DNA of 64,000 nt, taken from CAIWHR01 sp963773195. Lineage in GTDB: Bacteria; Pseudomonadota; Gammaproteobacteria; Burkholderiales; Casimicrobiaceae. Below are positions 1-7,584 of the stretch, one piece after another (the stretch's first letter is position 1; each line of letters begins with the position of its first letter). The stretch lies in assembly GCA_963773195.1 (NCBI GenBank), contig CAVZAE010000009.1, positions 146,246 to 210,245 of the forward strand, read 5' to 3'. The position numbers and the translations under genes were made by a program. Below the pieces are notes generated by a model. It worked only from the letters and a program-made list of their open reading frames with translations. It had not been told where the DNA came from and made no database searches.

Positions 1-734
1 TCGACATGCAGCTCGACCGGCCCGGCAACAGGCGAGAGAATCCGGATGCCGGCGTTGGGAATGTCCTTGGTCGTCTGCATTGCCGACGCATGGACCGTCA
101 CGCGCGCGGAGGCGAACACGCCGAGCGCCAGGAAGTGACCGGTGAACCGGGTGCCTTCGATCGATATGTACGGGGTGCCCGAAGGCGACTCTATGCTCAC
201 ACCGAACCAGTTGTCGGACAGCGTGGAGTAGGCCACCCTTAGCTGGGCCGGATCGACACTCGTCCTGACGACGATCCCGGAGCCATTAAGGGCGCTGAAC
301 CCGGCGATGAGGCAGCGCTCGACATCGAGTTCCGCCGCTGCGACGTCTTTGATAGCAATGCCACTCGAGCTCAGACCATTCATCGACAGGCCGCGCAGCC
401 GCACGATGCCGCCCGGAGCATCCACGGTGACACCATTCCCGCTCGATACGGATATGCCGGCGTACACACCGTCGGGCGCGATGATCGAAACCGATTTGTT
501 GATGGCGACAGGGCCGTAGCCGGCGGAATCGAGGACGATCACTTCGCCACCCGCGGACGTGTGCGTGATTGCGACGCCGAAGCTGCGGCACGGCGCGGCG
601 AGCGAACAGGCATTGGCGTCATTGCCGATCGAGGCCACGAACGTGCGCTGGGCCGTGGCGGCCTGCGCCACGTTGCATATGAGCGCAAGGATGGATGCGA
701 CGGCAGCGAAAGCAGGGGGGAACGTTCGGCGCAT
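1..734 (-). CDS. Secreted right-handed beta-helix repeat protein, C-terminus off the window
   Basis: The frame is open from an ATG at 734 to the left edge, about 244 codons, so the C-terminus is missing. GGAGG lies just upstream of the ATG. Residues 1-26 form a signal peptide ending near Ala-Gln-Ala-Ala. The mature start AQRTFVAS, a CSLAAPCRS motif and VLDSAGYGPV are shared with the proteins at 18290-19288, 19313-22623 and 23819-24946, so this is one of four paralogues in the window. Short repeats such as VRLRGLSMNG and IEGTRFTG fit a parallel beta-helix of the pectate-lyase type, but no catalytic residues can be assigned. It lies 74 bases downstream of the hupE-like gene on the same strand. 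Role unknown; probably extracellular or periplasmic. Confidence 0.8.
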   Translation of the reverse strand, partial: MRRTFPPAFAAVASILALICNVAQAATAQRTFVASIGNDANACSLAAPCRSFGVAITHTSAGGEVIVLDSAGYGPVAINKSVSIIAPDGVYAGISVSSGNGVTVDAPGGIVRLRGLSMNGLSSSGIAIKDVAAAELDVERCLIAGFSALNGSGIVVRTSVDPAQLRVAYSTLSDNWFGVSIESPSGTPYISIEGTRFTGHFLALGVFASARVTVHASAMQTTKDIPNAGIRILSPVAGPVELHV

Positions 735-808
735 GGGATCCTCCGTTGGACGAGCTGCGACATGCGCAGTCGCTCGATGATGCGCCGCTGGTTGTATCGT
801 CGCAAGGC

Positions 809-1960
809 TCAGAGCGGAAGGAGGGCAACATCCGCCGTGCGTTCGACAAACCACAGCGCTCCGACGAGAATCGCAGCGGCGGAGCCGCCACGTATCACCC
901 ACGCCGGATAACGCGGATTCGCGCGCACCAGGTAAAGCAGGGTGCAGGCCACGATGACAATCATCAACTGGCCGAGCTCGAGCCCGACGTTGAATTGCAA
1001 GAGCGCCCAGGCGAAGGCGGAAGTCGGAAGGTCGAGCTCGGCCAACGCGCCCGCAAATCCGAAGCCGTGGATCAGGCCGAATGCAAAGGCGACGACCGCG
1101 CGCCGGCCACGGAAGAGCGGGACGATGTTGTCGAGCGCGGCGAGGATGATCGTGACGGCGATGGCCGGCTCGATGAGCGACGAGGGGAGCGACACGCGCC
1201 CCGAGGCCGCGAGGCCGAGCGTGATCGAATGCGCGAGCGTGAACGCGGTCACGATGCCGAAGACGGGCAGTACCGCTTCCTTGAGACCGGAAACCGGCTG
1301 CCAGCCCTTCGGCGTGCGCCGCATCGCCGCCGGCAGGAGCAGGCACAACAGGAACAGCACGTGGTCGTAGCCCGTCAGGATGTGCAGTACGCCTTCGCGC
1401 AGCGCCGTGGCGCTTGGCGCTGGGGTCTTACCCGAATCCGCGCTCGTACGATCGATCGTCGGGGTAAAAGAGGTCGGCCCGGATGCGCGGCCCGGATCCA
1501 GCACGCGGACGACCGGGGGCTGTCCCGCAAGCTCGATCTTCGCGATTCCGCGGTGGGTCGCATCGATGCCGCGCATCAATCCGTAGCGGATTGCCGGCTC
1601 CGCCCGGGGCTGGCAATCGGATGCAAGGTTGACGACAGCGTACGTGCCGTCGTTGCGGCGCTCGAGGCCCCGCCCGGTCGGATGCAGCGGGCACTGCGCC
1701 ACTTCGACCCCCTGCGTTACGTACGCCTCGATCGCGGGCCACCGCGCCTTGACTTCGCCCCAGGTCAGCCGGCCATCGGTGTTGGCGTCGAGGTCGAGCG
1801 CGACGTCGAGATCGCGCAACGCGACGTCGACGCGGACGGCGAGCCCGGCCGGCGATGAGGAGAGTTGCAGGTAGGCGTCGCTCGATTTGTGGGCGACCGC
1901 GGGCCGCGACGCGAGTGCCGAGAGCAGCAGGATCGCAAGCCGCACGATCGTCATGCTCAT
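809..1960 (-). CDS. HupE/UreJ-family membrane protein with EF-hand-like loop
   Basis: 383 residues. A signal peptide (1-23) is followed by a periplasmic domain carrying an EF-hand-like loop (D58, N60, D62, G63, E69), then six or so membrane segments from about residue 190. The membrane part has the HupE/UreJ signature residues GYDH (197-200), H244 in AHSIT, H298 in HGFGFA and a late NVGLELGQ segment. HupE/UreJ proteins are associated with nickel supply to hydrogenase or urease, but this longer secreted-domain form is usually found without either enzyme, and none is visible here. The start overlaps the stop of the TPR gene by four bases (ATGA), so the two are translationally coupled. Likely role is metal or small-ion transport; substrate not determinable. 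Confidence 0.85.
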   Translation of the reverse strand: MSMTIVRLAILLLSALASRPAVAHKSSDAYLQLSSSPAGLAVRVDVALRDLDVALDLDANTDGRLTWGEVKARWPAIEAYVTQGVEVAQCPLHPTGRGLERRNDGTYAVVNLASDCQPRAEPAIRYGLMRGIDATHRGIAKIELAGQPPVVRVLDPGRASGPTSFTPTIDRTSADSGKTPAPSATALREGVLHILTGYDHVLFLLCLLLPAAMRRTPKGWQPVSGLKEAVLPVFGIVTAFTLAHSITLGLAASGRVSLPSSLIEPAIAVTIILAALDNIVPLFRGRRAVVAFAFGLIHGFGFAGALAELDLPTSAFAWALLQFNVGLELGQLMIVIVACTLLYLVRANPRYPAWVIRGGSAAAILVGALWFVERTADVALLPL

Positions 1961-3108
1961 GGCGAGCCCTCGAGCCGGCGATCGGCAAGGCCCACCTCGT
2001 GCCGCAGCCGGTTCGCCTCCAGCAGCGCATCGCCGTCACCGGCCATGCGGGCCGCCCGGGCAAGGAGCAGCAGGTCGATGGGCTCGCGTTGCTGCCCGAC
2101 GTTGATTTGCCCGAGCTCGAGTGCGCGCCGCGCGTCGGATTCGACCTCGAGCGCGAACATCGCCTGCTCGCGCGCGTGCAGGACGCGGACATCGGGACGC
2201 TCGTTGGCGAGTGCGATGCGCTCGCGCATCTCGCTTGCATCGCGCGCGCCCGCGGGAGTCCGGGCGCGCGTGCCGGCGATCGCGAGCCGCAGGAGCACGG
2301 CGTCGCTGCGCGGCTGGCCGTGCAGCAGGGCGATGACGTCGGCGTCGCGGCCCTGCTCGAGCAGGAAGTCCGCAAACGAGATGAGTGTGTACGGATCGCG
2401 GTGCAGCGCCAACGCGGCGCGATAGTCGGATTCCGCGGCGGCGGCATTCCCGGCGCGGGCCTCGAGCTCGGCGAGCGTCGTCAAGAGCCAGTTGCCGGTT
2501 TCCGGAGCGAGACCCGGTGCCGCGACCAGCCGCGCCAGTATCGATCGCGCCGCGTCAAAGCGACCCTCGAGCCCCTCGTTTTCGGCGAGGCACGCGGCCG
2601 CGTAGGTGCCGTTGATCGCGGCTGCAAGGGCGCGGCACGCGGCAGTCGATTCGCGATATCGCCCCTGCACGCGGCGGATCGTCGCGAGCGTGAGCCACGC
2701 TTGTGCTTGCCGCGGCGCGCGCTGCACGAGGCGCTCGAGCTTGGCTGCCGCGGCGTCGAATTCGTGCAGATACTGCTCGACGGTGGCCTGCATCAGAAGT
2801 ACGTCATCGGGCGCCGTCGCCGGATCCGGCCACGGCTCAATCGCGGCCAGCGCCTGGCCCGCGAAACGCGGGTCGCCCAGCTCGCGTGCATTCCCGAGCC
2901 ATCGCCGCGCGGCCGCCGCGGCGGCCGCGGCATCCTTCGGGCGCGCCGCCAGTTCGCGGCGCCACTGTCGCTCCTCGCGGCTCGTCGCGGTCGCCGGAAG
3001 CACCTCGACGACCTCGGCATCGTCACGGGGAACGACCGGAACTGCGATGGCGGGCGCCACGACGAGCACGCCTGCGAACAATGCGACGAGCGCTAACGAT
3101 CTGTTCAT
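1957..3108 (-). CDS. Secreted TPR-repeat protein
   Basis: 383 residues with a signal peptide (about 1-22) and Ala/Leu-rich helical repeats through most of the chain, for example around residues 98-135 and 200-235 (ALALHRDPYTLISFADFLLEQ-type turns). The pattern of paired helices with small residues at fixed places is that of tetratricopeptide repeats, so it is probably a periplasmic scaffold. It is the third gene of the minus-strand set DUF4331, lipoprotein, TPR, HupE-like, and ends in a four-base overlap with the HupE-like gene. No enzymatic motif is visible. Confidence 0.8.
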   Translation of the reverse strand: MNRSLALVALFAGVLVVAPAIAVPVVPRDDAEVVEVLPATATSREERQWRRELAARPKDAAAAAAAARRWLGNARELGDPRFAGQALAAIEPWPDPATAPDDVLLMQATVEQYLHEFDAAAAKLERLVQRAPRQAQAWLTLATIRRVQGRYRESTAACRALAAAINGTYAAACLAENEGLEGRFDAARSILARLVAAPGLAPETGNWLLTTLAELEARAGNAAAAESDYRAALALHRDPYTLISFADFLLEQGRDADVIALLHGQPRSDAVLLRLAIAGTRARTPAGARDASEMRERIALANERPDVRVLHAREQAMFALEVESDARRALELGQINVGQQREPIDLLLLARAARMAGDGDALLEANRLRHEVGLADRRLEGSP

Positions 3109-3112
3109 GTCG

Positions 3113-3361
3113 TCACTTCACCGGCTCGGGCTCGGTGTCGTCCGGTTGCGGACGGCGCAGCGCACTGACGTCCATCGGCTCCTCGTCATCGTCCCCCGCC
3201 GCACGGGATGCCTGCGCCAGGGGAACGGTGGCGCGCGCGGGGTGGGCCGCGACGGGGGAGCTTGTCGTCGCGGCCCTCGGGTGCGGCAGCCCGGGGTCGC
3301 CGCTGCTGCACGCAGCGACGATCCCCGCAACGCACGCGAGCGAGAGCAGCGCCGCACGCAT
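3113..3361 (-). CDS. Small lipoprotein
   Basis: 82 residues. The start at 3361 has GAGGAG about eight bases upstream. The N-terminus MRAALLSLACVAGIVAAC ends in a lipobox (VAAC), so Cys18 is probably lipidated. The rest is low complexity: a Pro/Ala-rich linker followed by an acidic patch GDDDEEP near residue 60. It stops only four bases before the TPR start and begins ten bases after the DUF4331 stop, so it is part of the same operon. Function unknown. Confidence 0.7.
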   Translation of the reverse strand: MRAALLSLACVAGIVAACSSGDPGLPHPRAATTSSPVAAHPARATVPLAQASRAAGDDDEEPMDVSALRRPQPDDTEPEPVK

Positions 3362-3371
3362 GGAAGGCTCC

Positions 3372-4922
3372 TCATTGCGCGCCCGGAATCGGCGTATTGA
3401 GGTACGGGAACACCGACATGAGCGGCACCACCGACTGGTCCACTGCGTCGTGCAGCTTGAGCGATGTCGCGCCGAGCGGCACGGCAGCCGGCTTGCACGC
3501 CGTGCCCAGCGCGAGGGCGTTGGTGTCACCGTTGGCCATGCAGAGGCCACCCATCATCGCGACAAGCGAGATGTCGACGACGTCGTCCTTCGGTCGGCGG
3601 CCGTTGGGATAGCCGGCGAGGTCACCGTCCCCGGAGAGGATGGCGCCGACGACGCCGAGCCGGTTTTGCTTCGCCTCGGGCGTCGGCGGAATCGACGTAT
3701 TGAGACGGAGCATCTCGGCCGGGCGCACGTGCGCCGGCTGGTTGAGTCCCTTGATGCCGGTCAGGAACGTGGTGACCAGATCCGTGCGCGGAATGTTAGT
3801 CGGCGCGATGCCGCTCAGGCTGAACGCCACCTCGATCAGCGCTGGCAGCGTCGGGTTCGTCACGTAGTCGAGGAACTGTGCGTCGTCGCGCGGTTTGGAG
3901 GCGTTGAAGCGGTCCTTGTCGGGAAGGCCGATCACCACCTCGTTGACGAGTGGCATGCCGAGGCGCGACACCTGCGTCCATGCGCCGTTCGGCAGCCGCG
4001 AGTTGTCGAGCCCGGCCGGCGGGTTGGGGTTGAGGACGGCGAACTGGCGCAGGCTCGCCGTGGTCCATGCGCCAATGACCGGGTCCGTCGAGCCCGCTGC
4101 GACGAGACAATTCTTGTGTATCTCGAGCGCGAGTGTCGTGATGTTCTTGTCGCCGATCGTGTTTGGCACGGCGTTGATCAGCGCCGGATCGGTGATCACC
4201 GACAGCGGCGCGTGGACCAGGTCGAAGATCACGCCCAGGTTGACGGCAAACGGATCCTGGCGCTGGCCGACGAAGAGCTTGCCGGGGGTCGAGCAACCGG
4301 GAATGTTGACGTTGTAGATGTGCTTCGCGGCGTAGGTCGCGTAGTCGGGGAGGGTCTTGGTTCCGATGTTGTCGACCGGCTTCTCGAACACCTCGCTGCC
4401 GTCGGCGGCGTTGGTCACCGGCGACCGCCGGCCGCGGCGATCGCCCCGGACGATGTCGACGGTATAGCTCTCCGCGACGTTCAGCGCCGGCGAATTGACG
4501 TCGGTCACCGGGCCCGACTGGATCAAGGGGATCGCGACGTTCTTGCCGCCGATGGATAGCGTCGTGCCAGCGAGCTTGTTCTTGAACCGGAACTGGAACG
4601 TGATGTCCTCCCTCGCATCCCCGTTGTTGTCGACGTGGATTTCATACAGCGCGTTGGGGTCCAACTGGAAATAGTTCGGGCCGCCATAGGCGTCCTGCAG
4701 CGGCAGGTAGTTTGCGATCAGCGTGATGAACCCTTCGCGCCCCGGCTCGTAGCTCGCGAACATATAGAGATCGGTGCCGTCGACCTTGGGCTGGGTTGTG
4801 ATGAACGGGGCCTCGCGGTGGCTCGAGGCGTGCACGGGCGGGACGGCGGTCCCCGCGGCCAGTACGCACAGGGCGGCAGCGAGGGGCAGCAAACGGCTGG
4901 GGAACGGTCGGTCGATGGTCAT
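3372..4922 (-). CDS. DUF4331 domain secreted protein
   Basis: 516 residues. Signal peptide to about residue 32, then SSHREAP, the hallmark N-terminus of mature DUF4331 proteins, followed by TDLYMFASYEPG. The remainder is an all-beta domain with motifs such as NYLPLQDAYGGPNY and NIPGCSTPG. DUF4331 proteins are secreted and of unknown function; they commonly sit beside TPR and HupE-like genes as here. First gene of a four-gene minus-strand operon (4922 to 809). A 218-base gap with divergent orientation separates it from the carbonic anhydrase. Confidence 0.9.
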   Translation of the reverse strand: MTIDRPFPSRLLPLAAALCVLAAGTAVPPVHASSHREAPFITTQPKVDGTDLYMFASYEPGREGFITLIANYLPLQDAYGGPNYFQLDPNALYEIHVDNNGDAREDITFQFRFKNKLAGTTLSIGGKNVAIPLIQSGPVTDVNSPALNVAESYTVDIVRGDRRGRRSPVTNAADGSEVFEKPVDNIGTKTLPDYATYAAKHIYNVNIPGCSTPGKLFVGQRQDPFAVNLGVIFDLVHAPLSVITDPALINAVPNTIGDKNITTLALEIHKNCLVAAGSTDPVIGAWTTASLRQFAVLNPNPPAGLDNSRLPNGAWTQVSRLGMPLVNEVVIGLPDKDRFNASKPRDDAQFLDYVTNPTLPALIEVAFSLSGIAPTNIPRTDLVTTFLTGIKGLNQPAHVRPAEMLRLNTSIPPTPEAKQNRLGVVGAILSGDGDLAGYPNGRRPKDDVVDISLVAMMGGLCMANGDTNALALGTACKPAAVPLGATSLKLHDAVDQSVVPLMSVFPYLNTPIPGAQ

Positions 4923-5140
4923 GATGGGTCTCCTCGAAACGAAGTGCGCGCGACCCCGACGGGCCGCCCGCGGGAGGGGCGCCGCCGGGGCAAACGAGCC
5001 GGCGCGCCCACCGGCCGATATACGCGCGAGGCGCGCAGCTGGATGCGGGGCGGCGCCTGACCGGGGCGTTTGGAGCGGCGGGCCGTTGCGGTATGCTTCG
5101 CGTCCTGCCGCGGGAAGGTGTGTGTGGAGGAGGAGACCGG

Positions 5141-5923
5141 ATGAAACGGGTTGTCGCTATATCACTTGCATGGATTCTCGGCGCGGGCCTCGCGGCGCTC
5201 GGTACTGGCGCGGGCGCCGCGGGGGCGGCGGGAGAGCCGGAGTGGTCGTACTCCGGCGCGAATGGCCCCCCCAAGTGGGGCAAGCTCGGCAAAGAGAATG
5301 CGGTGTGCGGTACGGGAAGCCTCCAGTCGCCGATCGACATCTCGGATGCAGACGTTCGCAAGGGCGACATCCCGCCGCTGCTCTTCAACTACAAGCCGGC
5401 CCCGCTCCGGATCATCGACAACGGTCACACGATCGAGGTCATCTACCCGCCGGGCAGCTTTGTCTTTGTTGACGGCAAGCGCTACGAGCTCGTGCAGTTC
5501 CACTTCCACAAGCCGAGCGAGGAAAAGGTCAACGGCAAGGGGCACGACATGGTCGCCCACCTCGTGCACAAGGGGGACAACGGCAAGCTTGCCGTCGTGG
5601 CGGTCTTCCTCGACCAGGGCAGCGACAACGAGGTGATCAAGACCCTGTGGAAGAACCTGCCGGTGACGAAGGGCAAGGAGGTCGTCGTCGACTCGGCGCA
5701 GATCAATGCGCTCCAGCTGCTCCCGAAGAACAAGGACTACTACCGGTACGAGGGGTCGCTGACGACGCCGCCGTGCACGGAAAACGTCACCTGGCTGGTG
5801 CTCAAGACGCCGACGCAGATCTCGGGCGATGAGATCGCCCGCTTCGGTCGGATCTATCCCAACAATGCGCGGCCTATCCAGCCGCGCAACGACCGCGATA
5901 TCGTCGGCAGCGCCTCGCGCTAG
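5141..5923 (+). CDS. Alpha-type carbonic anhydrase, secreted
   Basis: 260 residues from the ATG at 5141, chosen because GGAGGAGG lies just upstream and a signal peptide (1 to about 31) follows; upstream in-frame codons lack both. It hydrates CO2 to bicarbonate in the periplasm. Zinc ligands are H121 and H123 (QFHFHKPSEE) and H140 (VAHLVH); H96 is the expected proton shuttle. C56 and C212 (LTTPPCTEN) fit the usual disulfide. The substrate-pocket segment GSLTTPPC is intact. Length is typical for bacterial alpha-CAs. It stands alone, divergent from the DUF4331 operon and convergent with the TIGR03118 gene. Confidence 0.93.
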   Translation: MKRVVAISLAWILGAGLAALGTGAGAAGAAGEPEWSYSGANGPPKWGKLGKENAVCGTGSLQSPIDISDADVRKGDIPPLLFNYKPAPLRIIDNGHTIEVIYPPGSFVFVDGKRYELVQFHFHKPSEEKVNGKGHDMVAHLVHKGDNGKLAVVAVFLDQGSDNEVIKTLWKNLPVTKGKEVVVDSAQINALQLLPKNKDYYRYEGSLTTPPCTENVTWLVLKTPTQISGDEIARFGRIYPNNARPIQPRNDRDIVGSASR

Positions 5924-5980
5924 GTGCGGCCGCGACGTTCGCAATGAGCCCCTAAGCTCGATCCGGGCCTGCTGTAGGAT

Positions 5981-6014
5981 GGGCGGACACGCCGCCGTCG
6001 GTGACGGCGCGCCC
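5981..6014. terminator. Possible bidirectional terminator hairpin
   Basis: Between the convergent carbonic anhydrase and TIGR03118 genes there is a perfect 7-bp stem (CGCCGTC, loop GGT, GACGGCG at 5993-6009) enclosed by a second GGGCG/CGCCC pairing. There is no T-tract on either side, so intrinsic termination is only suggested by position and stem strength. Confidence 0.4.
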
Positions 6015-6032
6015 GCCGTACGGTCGGAGGCG

Positions 6033-7178
6033 TCAGTCGTTGGCGTCGTCGCCCCGATCATCGTCCTCGTCGCCGTGACCGCCGCCACCCCCGGCCACCG
6101 ATACCGGCGTAATCGAACCGTAGAGGCCCTGCGACTCTTCGGCGGGGCCGGCGGTGAAATATAGAGTGCTGGTCTTCTGTCCGACCACACCGTTGCCGAA
6201 GGCGAGGCCCCAAAGCCCGTCGATCTTGAGCACCTTGCCGCTGGCATCCTTGAGCTGGCCCTTGGGCGTTCCGTTGTGGGCGTCGAAGACGTTGATGGTG
6301 CCGTCACCGAAATTACCCACGAGGAGCCGGTTCGCGAAACGGCCGAACGTCGCTGGCGCCAGCGCGACTCCCCACGGCGCATTGAGCTTGCCACCGCTCG
6401 CGACTCGGCGGATCAGGTTGCCGTTGGCGTCGAAGACGTCGACGACGCCGAGCCCCTTGCCGGCGGTTTCATCGTGTTCGCCCGCCTTGTGGAACGCGTA
6501 CGTGACGTAAAGATCGCCCTGAATCGCCGTGATGTTGAACGGTGCGAACCCCTTGGGAAGATTCGGGTCGACGAACCGTCCGGTCGTGTCGACCGGCTTG
6601 AAGTTACTGTCAAACATGTCGATCTTGCCGTTGAAGAGGTCGGCGGCGTAGAGAAAATTGCCGTCGCCGTTGCCCGTCAGCGCCAGCCCCTTGTAGACGG
6701 CGCCTGGCGTCTGGAGGATGAACAGCGCGTGCGTGCCATCAACCGCGGGGGCCCATGCGGCGAGAATGCCTTCCTCGGTCACGAAGATGAAACGGGCCGG
6801 GCCGCTGGCCGTGGGCGACTTCACGGTGAAATCCGTCGCCGAACCGCTGAATACGATGCCCGTCGGCGCGCCCGGCGGGTCGTAGACATTGTCACCCGAC
6901 GGGATCTGCACGACGAGTGATTGGGGAACGCCAGCACCATTGTAAAGCGTCGAGCGGCCGGTGCCGTTGTCGACGATCCAGACAAACGCGGTGGGATTGA
7001 AGACGATGCCCCATGCGTTGACGAGGTTCGGATCGGTGTGGGCCGCCGCGATGTGCCCGTCCGAGACCAGATTCGTCTGCTGATAGCGGTTGGGTGGCGC
7101 CGCCGAGGCCTGCGCGATACCGAGGGCCAGCGCGGCGGCGGCCGTAGTGGGCAGTAGGAACGTGCGAAGTCGATCCAT
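6033..7178 (-). CDS. TIGR03118-family secreted protein
   Basis: 381 residues from the ATG at 7178, which has AGGAG upstream and starts a clear signal peptide ending in ASA-AP near residue 27. An upstream in-frame start would put 35 non-signal residues in front. The mature protein begins with YQQTNLVSDG and contains NAWGIVFNP, FVWIVDNGTG and repeated blade-like segments (LLVGNFGDGTINVFD), typical of the NHL/beta-propeller-like TIGR03118 family. The C-terminus is a Gly- and Asp-rich tail (GGGGGHGDEDDDRGDD) of unknown role that could bind metal. Function of the family is unknown. Confidence 0.85.
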   Translation of the reverse strand: MDRLRTFLLPTTAAAALALGIAQASAAPPNRYQQTNLVSDGHIAAAHTDPNLVNAWGIVFNPTAFVWIVDNGTGRSTLYNGAGVPQSLVVQIPSGDNVYDPPGAPTGIVFSGSATDFTVKSPTASGPARFIFVTEEGILAAWAPAVDGTHALFILQTPGAVYKGLALTGNGDGNFLYAADLFNGKIDMFDSNFKPVDTTGRFVDPNLPKGFAPFNITAIQGDLYVTYAFHKAGEHDETAGKGLGVVDVFDANGNLIRRVASGGKLNAPWGVALAPATFGRFANRLLVGNFGDGTINVFDAHNGTPKGQLKDASGKVLKIDGLWGLAFGNGVVGQKTSTLYFTAGPAEESQGLYGSITPVSVAGGGGGHGDEDDDRGDDAND

Positions 7179-7584
7179 GACGTGCTCCTGCGGATTGAAT
7201 AGATCGCGCCCGTGGGCGCATATGCCCTGCGCGCGCCGGTGCCTTCGCGACGCGCGACGGACCTCATGAGAAAGCCGCGGCACCGACGCGGATAGTTGGT
7301 CGGCTCGCTCGCAGTGCCGGAACGGCAGCGCTCGATGCGGCGCCGGATCGCCGCTTGCGCTACTCCCGCAAACAAACGACGCGCTGCCTTTAATCCGGGG
7401 ACGCGTGCAGTCCGTGGTGAATCGGGGTCGTCTCGAAAACGATTTGTAAGAATTACCCGTCGGTGATTCTCCGGCGAAGGAATAGGACGCCGCCGACAGC
7501 CTTCATCGTGCGCCGCTCGTTAGTGTCGCTATCAAACGCAACCACCCGGGAGGGGAAGGTTGCGCATGGAGGAAAGGAGACGAG
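7179..7584. other. Divergent intergenic region
   Basis: About 400 bases between the TIGR03118 gene (minus) and the FecR/DUF6600 gene (plus). The only clear signals are the two ribosome binding sites at its ends (AGGAG before 7178, AAAGGAG before 7585). It must hold both promoters, but I could not identify -35/-10 boxes or an operator with confidence. Confidence 0.5.

Noticed and set aside
2703..4559. A 618-codon open frame on the plus strand
   Set aside because: Antisense to the TPR and DUF4331 genes, Arg-rich and without any recognisable domain or binding site.
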